Origin: Candidatus Omnitrophota bacterium
GTDB taxonomy: Bacteria; Omnitrophota; Gorgyraeia; Duberdicusellales; 4484-171
DNA length: 28,263 nt
Direction of reading: 5' to 3'
Assembly: GCA_023227945.1 (NCBI GenBank)
Contig: JALOCC010000023.1
Coordinates: 1 to 28,263 of the forward strand
The notes under the pieces are model-generated. The model saw only the letters and a program-made list of their open reading frames with translations, was not told where the DNA came from and ran no database searches. This document shows, piece after piece, positions 14,300 to 22,130 of this stretch. Positions within the stretch are counted from its first letter, which is position 1; each line of letters opens with the position of its first letter. The translations under genes were made by a program, and so were the position numbers.

Positions 14300-14734
14300 T
14301 TACTGAAGATTACCACTCGTTGCAGATGGCGCGTCCTCTACTTTAGTCAAATAAACTCCAAGCTTTTCCCAAGTTCTTGCACCAACTTTTCCATCAACGG
14401 TTAAACCGTTTTGTGACTGAAATGCCTCAATGGCTTTTTTTGTTTTTGGGCCTATTTTGCCATCAATATTTCCTGTATATAGGCCTGCATTCTTTAGCGC
14501 TTTTTGGATGTCTTCTGCGGAAGGCTTTTCAGGAACAACTACTGTCTGAGCAGGCAACTGTTGCGTTAAAGCGTCTTTCGCAACTGCCCCTTCGGCTGGT
14601 TGCGCTTCCAACGTGCTGCCAGCTTCCGGCATAATCATTTCAGATTCCAAATCCGACTGAGGTTTTTCGGCCTTCTTAGCACAGGAAATAGAAAGTACCA
14701 GTATACATACCATTAAAAATACAATTTTTTTCAT
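14300..14734 (-). CDS. Lipoprotein with peptidoglycan-binding domain
   Basis: A 144-residue probable lipoprotein: MKKIVFLMVCILVLSISC ends in a Ser-Ile-Ser-Cys lipobox. A flexible Glu/Ala/Pro-rich stretch (about residues 20-75) leads to a PG_binding_1 domain (SAEDIQKALKNAGLYTGNID, GKIGPKTKKAIEAFQSQNGL, DGKVGARTWEKLGVYL). AAGGAG lies seven bases before Met at 14734, which fixes the start against the upstream Met at 14782. The domain is close to that of the next lipoprotein (13677-14096), which points to a tandem duplication. It probably tethers the outer membrane to peptidoglycan. Confidence 0.87.
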   Translation of the reverse strand: MKKIVFLMVCILVLSISCAKKAEKPQSDLESEMIMPEAGSTLEAQPAEGAVAKDALTQQLPAQTVVVPEKPSAEDIQKALKNAGLYTGNIDGKIGPKTKKAIEAFQSQNGLTVDGKVGARTWEKLGVYLTKVEDAPSATSGNLQ

Positions 14735-14783
14735 TTTTTTCTCCTTATGATTATTAGAATAACTTTCCATTGCATTATTCATA

Positions 14784-15134
14784 TTATCTTACCATTATCG
14801 ATTTTGCTGTATTTTGACCGTCGGAGTTAGTTTCGTAAACTATTACTACTTTGCTTTCGGGTTTTAAATCAGAAATAGCTAAACTGGAATCCTGACTCGT
14901 TATTAAGGTATCACTATCCACTGAAAGCATAACGTCGTTATAGCTTTCTCCAGTTTCGTCGCTAGAAAATCTCGCAACCACAGTTGAATCTAATATGTTT
15001 ACAGAAAGTATCTTGCCTGAAGCTTCTTTTATAACGGGCTCGGTAATATTTTGTGAAAATGTAACAGGTAAATTCACAATTGCCGACGCCACCAAACATA
15101 AAATACATAAAGTAATCCTGTGTAACTTAATCAT
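14784..15134 (-). CDS. Small exported beta-rich protein
   Basis: A 116-residue exported protein with a signal peptide (LCILCLVASAIVNLPVTFSQ). The mature 85 residues look like a small beta barrel: ASGKILSVNILDSTVVARFS, DVMLSVDSDTLITSQ, LAISDLKPESKVVIVYETN and AKSIMVR. This is similar in pattern to the DUF5666-like domains that begin GxIxSVD, but I cannot be certain. GAGGAGG lies seven bases before the ATG at 15134. A short overlapping ATG-AAT-GAT-TAA lies between the two. The gene ends about 50 bases before the lipoprotein start at 14734. Confidence 0.7.
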   Translation of the reverse strand: MIKLHRITLCILCLVASAIVNLPVTFSQNITEPVIKEASGKILSVNILDSTVVARFSSDETGESYNDVMLSVDSDTLITSQDSSLAISDLKPESKVVIVYETNSDGQNTAKSIMVR

Positions 15135-15135
15135 T

Positions 15136-15200
15136 CATTCACCTCCTCATAACTTTACAACAGTTACCTGGGTCCCCCATGGGGTTCTAACAGCAGGAAT
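15136..15200 (-). promoter_or_regulatory. Folded leader of the gene at 14784
   Basis: In RNA order, CTGTTAG...CCCCATGGGG...GGTAACTG can form a stem with internal loops and a CCCC/GGGG tip (15175-15184). The same TAACT can instead pair with AGTTA just before GAGGAGG. The two foldings are mutually exclusive and end at the ribosome site, so a control element is possible. Confidence 0.3.
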
Positions 15201-15222
15201 AAGTAAAAATTTTACAGAAAAT

Positions 15223-16359
15223 TTATAGATTGTCAAGATTTTTGGCATATGTACGATATGCTGTTTTTATCTCTGAAAGGGTGTCGCTACCGAACTTCTC
15301 AAGGAAACTTTCGGTTATCGCTATAGCGCTCATACCTTCGGCAATAATCGCACAAGCGGCTATTGCACAGGTATCTGAACGCTCGACTATGGCTTTTTCC
15401 GCGCTCTTAGTAATTAAATTTACCGATTTAAGCGGCCTTCTTAAAGTTGCAATGGGTTTCATCGCTATTCTTAAAACAATCGGCTCTCCAGTTGAAATCC
15501 CACCCTCTATGCCTCCTGAATTATTGGTATTTCTATAAAAACCTTTAGCTTTAGAATAGTAAATTTCATCGTGAGACAAAGAACCGCGCATTTTAGCATA
15601 TTCAAAACCAAGGCCGACTTCGACCCCTTTAACCGCCGGTATACTCATAAGATAATATGCAAGTTTACTATCAAGCCGCTTGTCAAAATGCATAAATGTA
15701 CCAAGGCCACAGGGAACTCCTTCTATCCAGATTTCCGTAATCCCGCCCAAGCTGTCTTTCTCTGTTTGGGATTTTTCTATTTCCTTAATCATCAATTTTT
15801 CTTTTTTCTGGTCAATGCAATTAAGCTGCGATACTTTTGTTTTTGCTTTGATATCCGAAACGCTCTTTGGTTTTAATTCTGACAGAATAGTGCCTACGCC
15901 AGCTGTAAAACTTGCTATATCTATGTTAAAGTTTAAAAGAAATTGCTTGCAAACTGCACCTACGCATACTCTGGAAACAGTTTCCCGCGCGGAAGCTCTT
16001 TCAAGAATATTTCTGATATCGGATTCATTATATTTAAGCGCTCCGGATAAATCCGCATGGGCAGGCCTTGGTATGTAAAGAGGCGGGAATTCATCTTTGT
16101 TTTGGGAGAATATTTTTACATCCTTATTCTTAACCAGTATGGTTATGGGGCTTCCGAGGGTGATTTTATTACGCAGGCCCGATATAATTTCTACTTTATC
16201 ATCTTCTAAAGACATTCTCTTGCCGCGGCCGACACCAGACATTCGCCTTTTTAATTCCTGATTTATAAAATCCTGCTCAATGCGTACGCCTTTGGGGAAA
16301 CCTTCTATGATTGTACTTAAATATTCTCCGTGAGATTCTCCCGCAGTTAGTATTCTCAT
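15223..16359 (-). CDS. aroC: Chorismate synthase
   Basis: Catalyses the last shikimate step, 5-enolpyruvylshikimate-3-phosphate to chorismate, using reduced FMN. The 378 residues are full length. Motifs: GESHGEYL at the N-terminus, RRMSGVGRGKRMSLEDD, RPAHADLSGALKY (98-110), ARETVSRVCVGA, DSLGGITEIWIEGVPCGLG, HDEIYY, NNSGGIEGGISTGEPI and RSDTCAIAACAIIAEGM. The normally near-invariant RPGHAD reads RPAHAD. GGAGGT lies three bases before the ATG. It follows the prepilin peptidase gene after a spacer of about 100 bases with a palindromic repeat. Confidence 0.97.
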   Translation of the reverse strand: MRILTAGESHGEYLSTIIEGFPKGVRIEQDFINQELKRRMSGVGRGKRMSLEDDKVEIISGLRNKITLGSPITILVKNKDVKIFSQNKDEFPPLYIPRPAHADLSGALKYNESDIRNILERASARETVSRVCVGAVCKQFLLNFNIDIASFTAGVGTILSELKPKSVSDIKAKTKVSQLNCIDQKKEKLMIKEIEKSQTEKDSLGGITEIWIEGVPCGLGTFMHFDKRLDSKLAYYLMSIPAVKGVEVGLGFEYAKMRGSLSHDEIYYSKAKGFYRNTNNSGGIEGGISTGEPIVLRIAMKPIATLRRPLKSVNLITKSAEKAIVERSDTCAIAACAIIAEGMSAIAITESFLEKFGSDTLSEIKTAYRTYAKNLDNL

Positions 16360-16369
16360 TGTACCTCCA

Positions 16370-16460
16370 CTGTAGAGGCGGATATCCGTGGATCTATACG
16401 CGGATAAACGCTCATAGCTCGCTTGCGTAAATCCGCGTTGCTATCCGCGGGAATCCGCTT
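16370..16460. repeat. Palindromic spacer of TATCCGCGG phrases
   Basis: Between the prepilin peptidase and aroC genes, the phrases GCGGATATCCG, ACGCGGATAAACGC, GTAAATCCGCGTT and CTATCCGCGGGAATCCGC occur in both orientations and can form several alternative hairpins. A short relative, TTTATCCGCGGATA, occurs at about 14273-14286. Confidence 0.65.
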
Positions 16461-17303
16461 CTAGAAAACAATTCCTATAAATCTAACTATATGGTTTCCC
16501 CAAAAAAACATAGCAACAGATGCAAGGGATAAATAAGGTAAATACGGTATAAGGTGCGATTTTTTAAAAACCATTGCCACAACAGAATAAAGAAGCGCAA
16601 AAAAAGGAGCAAGGAAAAATACGAAAATAACCGCTTTTATCCCAAGAAAAATTCCAACCACTCCCATAAAATCAACATCACCAAGCCCCAAAGATTCTTT
16701 CTCGCCTTCTATTGATTCTTTTTTGCGTAATGCAAGATATATGTTAATGAATATATCACCGAACAACTTAAAAAGATATGTAAATCCTAGGCCGAAAAGT
16801 AATGCCCTAAAAGCCCTAAATATTGGCAAAAACTTAAAATCCAAAGGCATACCTGCCTTTAAGTAAACGATTGTCGCTCTTATATCAAAAAACAAACCAA
16901 CCGCAATCGCCACAAAACATAAATATGCGGGAATAGCGTGATAATCTATATCTATGAAAGAAACAACTATAAGAAAGCAAAAGAAGAAAAGATATTTTAT
17001 TAAATTCCAGCAAAGGCCAAAATGCGCGTAAAGGACAAGAAAAATTACGGCAGTAACGAGTTCTACGAAAGGGTATCTTAGAGAAATTGCGGCATTGCAG
17101 GCGCGGCATTTTCCTTTTAATATTAAATAACTGAGTATTGGTATGTTGTCATACCAGCGTATCATTTGTTTGCAATGTGGGCAAAAAGAACGCGGCTTAA
17201 TTATAGATATATCCTTGGGGAGCCTGTGGATACAAACATTTAGAAAGCTACCTACGCAGCTGCCTAAGATAAATACCAATATTCGGCTCAGGATTTCAGG
17301 CAT
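16461..17303 (-). CDS. pilD: Type IV prepilin peptidase / leader peptidase
   Basis: An inner-membrane aspartyl protease that cleaves and usually methylates type IV pilin or pseudopilin precursors. The 280 residues have the N-terminal methylase-type region with GSCVGSFLNVCIHRLP, the zinc-binding pairs CPHC (41-44) and CRAC (66-69), and both catalytic aspartate motifs, FIDIDYHAIP (Asp118) and GLGDVD (Asp209). About seven or eight hydrophobic segments follow the usual pattern. A longer than usual loop separates the two aspartates (residues 150-205). AAGGAG lies seven bases before the ATG and overlaps the end of aroE. No pilin genes are in the window. Confidence 0.94.
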   Translation of the reverse strand: MPEILSRILVFILGSCVGSFLNVCIHRLPKDISIIKPRSFCPHCKQMIRWYDNIPILSYLILKGKCRACNAAISLRYPFVELVTAVIFLVLYAHFGLCWNLIKYLFFFCFLIVVSFIDIDYHAIPAYLCFVAIAVGLFFDIRATIVYLKAGMPLDFKFLPIFRAFRALLFGLGFTYLFKLFGDIFINIYLALRKKESIEGEKESLGLGDVDFMGVVGIFLGIKAVIFVFFLAPFFALLYSVVAMVFKKSHLIPYLPYLSLASVAMFFWGNHIVRFIGIVF

Positions 17304-17305
17304 TT

Positions 17306-18205
17306 TTAATCTCCTTGTTTATGGAAACGATCGTCCAGTTTTACTTTATTTATCTCATTTATAAGCGCTTGGCGCATTACTTCGATAATTTCAAAAGGTA
17401 CTTTTCGGTCTATAAAAAGTTCTAGGGAACACACGCCTTGATACAAAAGCATATTTAAACCATTTGAATGCCCTATTTTCGCTTTATTTGCTAAAGCTAA
17501 TAATTTTGTTTCGGGTGGATTATAAATGAGGTCATACACAAACAAATTTTTATGAAGCATTTCTTCCGTTATCAAACAACGATCATCCGGCTTCATGCCT
17601 ATCGGAGTTGCATTAATTAGCAAATTTTTTTCTTTAATCTTCAAGTCCTCTATATTGTCTACTGAATGAATAGGAAAATCAGGAAATCTATCTCTTATTA
17701 ATTCCACTATATTCAGTGATTTTGTTTTGTCAATATCGTATATAGCTATTTCCTTAGCCTTATGTTCAGCTAAAACAAAGGCAACTGCCCGCGATGCTCC
17801 GCCTGCACCCAATATAGCTATTCGTTTGTCCTTCGCGCTACCGTTTTTTTCTACTAAAGCTCTGCCGAATCCAGGTATATCGGTGTTAAAGTATTTTAGG
17901 ATACCGTCTCTAATTATTATTGTATTTACTGCTTTTATCTGTTTAACGTAAAACGAATTATTTTTTGACTCTAACTCTACGAACTCTAATACTTTTTCTT
18001 TATAGGGAATAGTAACGTTTAAACCGCATATACCTTTTTCCCTAAGAGAATGAAGAAAATCTTCCAATTCCTCCGGTTTTACTTCGAATCGTTTGTATTC
18101 AGCGTTTATGCCAAGCTTTTTAAACGCGGCATTATGCATAGCAGGAGAAAAACTGTGCTTAATAGGGAAACCGATAAGACCGAATATTAAAGGAGTTTTA
18201 GCCAT
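17306..18205 (-). CDS. aroE: Shikimate dehydrogenase
   Basis: NADPH-dependent reduction of 3-dehydroshikimate to shikimate. The 299 residues contain GFPIKHSFSPAMHNAAF (shikimate-binding Ser pair), GLNVTIPYKEKV with the catalytic Lys, NTDIPGF with the catalytic Asp, the dinucleotide loop ILGAGGASRAVAF, NATPIGM and a C-terminal QGVCSLELF. The length is slightly above the usual 270-290. It overlaps the prepilin peptidase translation signals and is followed by aroC further on, so the two aromatic-pathway genes flank a secretion gene. No strong ribosome site precedes the ATG. Confidence 0.96.
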   Translation of the reverse strand: MAKTPLIFGLIGFPIKHSFSPAMHNAAFKKLGINAEYKRFEVKPEELEDFLHSLREKGICGLNVTIPYKEKVLEFVELESKNNSFYVKQIKAVNTIIIRDGILKYFNTDIPGFGRALVEKNGSAKDKRIAILGAGGASRAVAFVLAEHKAKEIAIYDIDKTKSLNIVELIRDRFPDFPIHSVDNIEDLKIKEKNLLINATPIGMKPDDRCLITEEMLHKNLFVYDLIYNPPETKLLALANKAKIGHSNGLNMLLYQGVCSLELFIDRKVPFEIIEVMRQALINEINKVKLDDRFHKQGD

Positions 18206-18235
18206 TCAATTTTTATAGAGTGGTGAAAAACGTAG

Positions 18236-18691
18236 TTATTCGAACTTTACATCCACGATACTCCAGAAATAATGCCAGTGCCCGATATCAAGATAATTGA
18301 AGATAGAGAACCGGTTACGAAGAAAACTTTCGATTTCTTCTTTAGTGCGGTATCTTTTCCCGCCGTATTTACTCTTTTTGTCGTAAACAGGGTCGTAAAT
18401 AAATGACCAGAAATTGCGCCAGTCAGATTCGCTGAATTTTCCAAACACATCCGGAATGAATTGGCGTAATTGTTCTTCTTTATCTATGAAGGTGGTTTTT
18501 TTTCTTCTTGAGGGAGCGAGCTCCATCTTGACATTGGCAGTCCTTGTTTTTATCATTTGCGAGAATTCGTTGAAAAATTTTTTGATTTCGTATTGGAAGG
18601 GAAGCCTATCTGTATTATTCCTGAAGGTTACGGCAAGAACAACTATAATTACTACTACAAAGATAGCAATTACGTTTACTACATATTTCAT
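18236..18691 (-). CDS. Single-pass membrane protein of unknown function
   Basis: Unrecognised. From Met at 18691 it has 151 residues. One N-terminal transmembrane helix (VVNVIAIFVVVIIVVLAVTF) is followed by a helical, Trp- and Arg-rich domain. Two related phrases, SDWRNFWSFIYDP and GHWHYFWSIVD, suggest an internal duplication around the basic KRYRTKEEIESFLRNRF. Met at 18700 is an alternative start; GGAG eight bases upstream favours 18691. It sits between leuA and aroE with no functional hint. Confidence 0.7.
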   Translation of the reverse strand: MKYVVNVIAIFVVVIIVVLAVTFRNNTDRLPFQYEIKKFFNEFSQMIKTRTANVKMELAPSRRKKTTFIDKEEQLRQFIPDVFGKFSESDWRNFWSFIYDPVYDKKSKYGGKRYRTKEEIESFLRNRFSIFNYLDIGHWHYFWSIVDVKFE

Positions 18692-18699
18692 TCGCCTCA

Positions 18700-18896
18700 C
18701 TCCGTTCGGCTTACACAGATGATCACAGATAGCATAAATTCTGTATCACGTCGCACGTAACACGTATCACGCCGTAAAGGCCTGTTACGTGTTACCTGAT
18801 ACGTGGTACATAAACGGTAATAATAAATCTGTGACCATCAGCTTTACATCCCCGCCGGCTGGCAGGAATTTCTTAATTCGCAGTAATTTGCGTAAA
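18700..18896. repeat. Palindromic spacer of GTAACACG/GTATCACG and ATCTGTGA phrases
   Basis: Between leuA and the gene at 18236: CACAGATGATCACAGAT near 18714 faces ATCTGTGACCATC near 18828. Inside are CACGTAACACGTATCACG (around 18757) and the inverted ACGTGTTACCTGATACGTG (18787-18805). That 19-base string occurs exactly, on the opposite strand, at 27859-27877. A GC-rich palindrome (CCCGCCGGCTGGC) lies at 18850-18866. No gene is supported. Confidence 0.75.
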
Positions 18897-20396
18897 TCAA
18901 CCAAGCCTATTTAAGGCATCAAGGTATGCTTTAGCTGATGCCTCTAAAATATCGGTGCTTGCGCCTTTACCGTAAGTAAACTTGGCCTTCGCTTTTATTT
19001 CTACTCTGGCAAGCCCTTGAGCGTCTCTTCCTTTTGTAATAGCTTCCAGGCTATAAGTAATAAGTTTTGTCTTTATTTTTGTAATTTTGTCTATAGCTTT
19101 ATAGCATGCATCAACCGGGCCGTCTCCGCTGGAGGCTGCCTCATATATTTTCTTTTTATATTTTATTTTTACGGTCGCCTGCGGCACTACATCTGTCCCG
19201 GTAAAAACCCGGATAGATAAAAGTTCATAGCCTTGCCTTTTTTCTTTTGTTTCTTCCTCAACCAAAGTAATAAGATCTTCATCGAAAATTTCTTTTTTCT
19301 TATCGGCTAATTCTTTAAATCTTTTAAAAATTAAATCTGTTTTTTTATCGTCAAGCTTAAGCCCTAAATTTTTTAATCTCGCAATAAGCGCGTGGCGGCC
19401 TGAGTGTTTGCCTAAAACAAGCTCGCTTTCCCCCATTCCCACGTCTTTAGGGTCGATTATTTCATAAGTTGTCCGTTTTTTTAAAACCGCGTCCTGGTGT
19501 ATACCGCTTTCGTGCCTGAAAGCATTATCACCCACTATGGCTTTATTGGGAGGAACAACAAACCCGGTTAAGGTGCTTACCATTTTGGATGTGCGGCAAA
19601 GTTCTTTTGTATTTATATTATTGTAAAATTTACCAAATACATCTTTACGCGTCCTTAAAGCCATAACTATTTCTTCAAGGGATGCATTACCTGCGCGTTC
19701 ACCAATTCCGTTTACCGTACAATGCACCTGCCGAGCACCGCCCAAAACTGCAGAAACAGAATTAGCAACAGCCATACCCAAATCATCATGGCAATGTATA
19801 GAAATTACTGCTTTATTTATATTCGGCACATTGCCGGCGATAGAAGAAATCAGGGAACTGATTTCATGCGGATAACTATAGCCTACAGTATCGGGAATAT
19901 TTATTGTTTTTGCGCCTTCATCTATAGCCATTTCGATAACTTTGAACAAAAATTCTTTTTCCGTACGCGTTGCATCCTCAGGAGAAAATTCTATGTCCTC
20001 AAAATAATTCCGCGCAAGCTTTAGCGCATAGCGGCCCAAATCCAGAATCTCTTCTTCGGCTTTTTTGAATTTGTACTGAAGATGAATTTTTGAGGTAGCG
20101 AGAAAAACGTGAATGCGGGGATTCTTTGCTTTACGTAAAGATTTATATGCGGCTTCTATGTCTGCCTTAACGCACCTTGCAAGGCCGCAGACGATACAGT
20201 TTTTTATGTTGCGCGCAACGGAATTTACCGCGTTAAAATCCCCCGGGCTTGCAATAGGAAAACCTGCCTCAATTACATCTACCCCCAGCCTTTCCAGCTG
20301 GAAAGCTACCTCCAGCTTCTGCTCGGCAGTTAAAGACGCGCCGGGAGCCTGCTCCCCATCGCGTAATGTCGTATCAAATATTATTATCCTTTCCAT
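18897..20396 (-). CDS. leuA: 2-isopropylmalate synthase
   Basis: First committed step of leucine synthesis: acetyl-CoA plus 2-ketoisovalerate to 2-isopropylmalate. The 499 residues hold the metal-dependent barrel ([41 protein letters not shown] with the metal His pair, [14 protein letters not shown]), the linker ([12 protein letters not shown]) and the C-terminal leucine-sensing domain ([43 protein letters not shown]), so feedback inhibition by leucine is expected. It follows ilvC after a 70-base palindromic spacer, with only a weak ribosome site. leuB, leuC and leuD are not in the window. Confidence 0.96.
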   Translation of the reverse strand: MERIIIFDTTLRDGEQAPGASLTAEQKLEVAFQLERLGVDVIEAGFPIASPGDFNAVNSVARNIKNCIVCGLARCVKADIEAAYKSLRKAKNPRIHVFLATSKIHLQYKFKKAEEEILDLGRYALKLARNYFEDIEFSPEDATRTEKEFLFKVIEMAIDEGAKTINIPDTVGYSYPHEISSLISSIAGNVPNINKAVISIHCHDDLGMAVANSVSAVLGGARQVHCTVNGIGERAGNASLEEIVMALRTRKDVFGKFYNNINTKELCRTSKMVSTLTGFVVPPNKAIVGDNAFRHESGIHQDAVLKKRTTYEIIDPKDVGMGESELVLGKHSGRHALIARLKNLGLKLDDKKTDLIFKRFKELADKKKEIFDEDLITLVEEETKEKRQGYELLSIRVFTGTDVVPQATVKIKYKKKIYEAASSGDGPVDACYKAIDKITKIKTKLITYSLEAITKGRDAQGLARVEIKAKAKFTYGKGASTDILEASAKAYLDALNRLG

Positions 20397-20465
20397 TTTT
20401 AGCTCTCAGCTGTCAGCTCTCAGCTGTCAGCTACTGAAGGCTGACGACTGATGGCTGATAGCTAT
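20397..20465. repeat. Spacer built of AGCTGTCAGC phrases between ilvC and leuA
   Basis: Nearly the whole spacer is tandem AGCTCTCAGCTGTCAGCT on the plus strand followed by the partly inverted AGGCTGACGACTGATGGCTGATAGCT, giving an imperfect hairpin. A related phrase (TTCAGCCTTCAAGTTTTCAG) lies inside the extended N-terminus of the OmpA-LysM frame near 13617. Confidence 0.7.
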
Positions 20466-21458
20466 TTATTTCTTCATCCAAGGCATCATTTCTCGTAACT
20501 GCTTACCTACTTCTTCAATCTTATGCCCATCTCCGGCTTTTAAAAGACTATCGAAATTTGCTCTTCCGGTTTCATTTTCCTTAATCCATTCTTTGGCGAA
20601 TTTTCCAGACTTGATTTCTTTTAGAATTTTTTTCATTTCTTTTCTTGTTCTTTCATTGATTATACGCGGGCCTCTGGTTAAATCACCGTAACAAGCTGTA
20701 TTTGAAACCCTGCGGCGCATTCCGCTTATACCGTACTCCTGGATTAAATCAGTGATAAGCTTTAATTCATGCAAAACCTCAAAATATGCAATTTCAGGCT
20801 GGTATCCGGCTTCAATTAAAGTATCAAAACCCGCCTTAATCATTTCGCTAACACCGCCGCAGAGAACTGCCTGCTCTCCGAATAAATCTGTTTCAGTTTC
20901 TTCGGCAAAAGTAGTTTCAATCACACCCATACGTGTTCCGCCGATTGCTTTTGCGTAAGCTAGTGCAATCTGCTTAGCCTGTCCGGTTGCATCCTGGTGT
21001 ACTGCAACGAGGCAGGGGACTCCTTTTCCTTCTTCATACATTCTTCTAACCAAAGCACCCGGGCCTTTGGGCGCGACCATAAATACATCAACTTTTTTAG
21101 GCGGCTTTATTTGCTTGAAACGTATATTAAAACCATGTGAAAAACAAAGGGCTTTTCCTTTCTTCAAATTTGCTTTAATACTTTCGCCATAAACCTTTGC
21201 CTGCACATGGTCTTGTGTAAGAATTTGTATTATATCGGCTTCTTTAGCGGCTTCGCTCGCTGAAACAGGATTAAATCCGTCTTTCTTTGCCTGTTCGTAA
21301 TTAGGGGTTCCTTGCATTTCTGATACTATAACGTTACAGCCTGAATCGCGAAGGCATAATGCCTGTCCGCGGCCTTGTATACCATAGCCGATGATTGCAA
21401 TAGTTTTTCCTTTTAAAAGATTCAAATCCGCATCTTTGTCGTAATACACCTTTGCCAT
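20466..21458 (-). CDS. ilvC: Ketol-acid reductoisomerase (class I)
   Basis: Converts acetolactate or acetohydroxybutyrate to the dihydroxy acid. The 330 residues match the short class I form. The dinucleotide loop is [10 protein letters not shown]; catalytic residues appear in [52 protein letters not shown] and [12 protein letters not shown]. The cofactor-specificity loop reads [12 protein letters not shown] (43-54), where NADPH-type enzymes have GLREGSKSW or similar: the phosphate-binding basic residue is replaced by Met48 and an acidic Glu47 closes strand 2, so NADH use is possible. AAGGAGGT lies five bases before the ATG. It starts 14 bases after ilvN. Confidence 0.97.
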   Translation of the reverse strand: MAKVYYDKDADLNLLKGKTIAIIGYGIQGRGQALCLRDSGCNVIVSEMQGTPNYEQAKKDGFNPVSASEAAKEADIIQILTQDHVQAKVYGESIKANLKKGKALCFSHGFNIRFKQIKPPKKVDVFMVAPKGPGALVRRMYEEGKGVPCLVAVHQDATGQAKQIALAYAKAIGGTRMGVIETTFAEETETDLFGEQAVLCGGVSEMIKAGFDTLIEAGYQPEIAYFEVLHELKLITDLIQEYGISGMRRRVSNTACYGDLTRGPRIINERTRKEMKKILKEIKSGKFAKEWIKENETGRANFDSLLKAGDGHKIEEVGKQLREMMPWMKK

Positions 21459-21472
21459 ATCAAACCTCCTTA

Positions 21473-21943
21473 TTATGCTATAGCTAATTTACCGGTCCTA
21501 ACCATTTCCTGTATGCCAAATTGCTGCAAGCTGGATAAAAGCTGTTTTATTTGGTCTTGATTGCCCATGGCTTCGATAATTGCCGCATCTGCCTTGTGAG
21601 AAACAATTTTTGCTGTATGCTTATCCAAAATTGATTCTATCTTTGTTTTGTCTTTTGAAGAATAATTTATCTTTAAAAGAACAAGCTCTCTATCAACGTG
21701 CTCTTTCTTGGTAAAATCAGTAACAGTAATTATATCTATCAATTTGTTAAGCTGTTTTTTAATCTGCTCCAGTATCCTTTCATCTTGCGCCTCAACAACC
21801 ATGGTCATATACGAAATTGTCGGATCCATTGTTTCGCTTACTGCAAGAGATGCGATATTGTAGCCTCGTGCGCTAAACAAACCTGCGACCCGCGCCAGGA
21901 CTCCCGGCTTATTTTCGACTGTAACTGATATCGTATGCCTCAT
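21473..21943 (-). CDS. ilvN: Acetolactate synthase small (regulatory) subunit
   Basis: Regulatory subunit that confers valine feedback on IlvB. The 156 residues have an N-terminal ACT domain ([43 protein letters not shown] strand) and the C-terminal domain ([53 protein letters not shown]). GAGGAG lies 11 bases before the ATG. It lies downstream of ilvB across a 187-base repeat-filled spacer and 14 bases before ilvC. Full length for the family. Confidence 0.96.
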   Translation of the reverse strand: MRHTISVTVENKPGVLARVAGLFSARGYNIASLAVSETMDPTISYMTMVVEAQDERILEQIKKQLNKLIDIITVTDFTKKEHVDRELVLLKINYSSKDKTKIESILDKHTAKIVSHKADAAIIEAMGNQDQIKQLLSSLQQFGIQEMVRTGKLAIA

Positions 21944-22130
21944 TCGTCGCTTCGCTCCTCATACACAGATTAATATATCATAAATTGTCTTACGTCAATC
22001 GGTTGTGCGACTCGTTTCGTCCATCGTCAGACGTCTTACGTTTAACGCAACCATGACGAGCTCGCCCGCCTCCGGTGGGCGGGTAACCGCAACGTTTGAC
22101 GACTATCTTTTATCTGCAATCATCTGTACC
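21944..22130. repeat. Repeat-filled spacer between ilvB and ilvN
   Basis: Phrases GTCTTACGTCA, GACGTCTTACGTTTAACGC and GCAACGTTTGACGAC occur with TACACAGATT and ATCATCTGTAC at the ends, enclosing the GC-rich palindrome CGCCCGCCTCCGGTGGGCGG (22063 on). No gene or terminator is evident; ilvB and ilvN are probably still one transcript. Confidence 0.65.
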
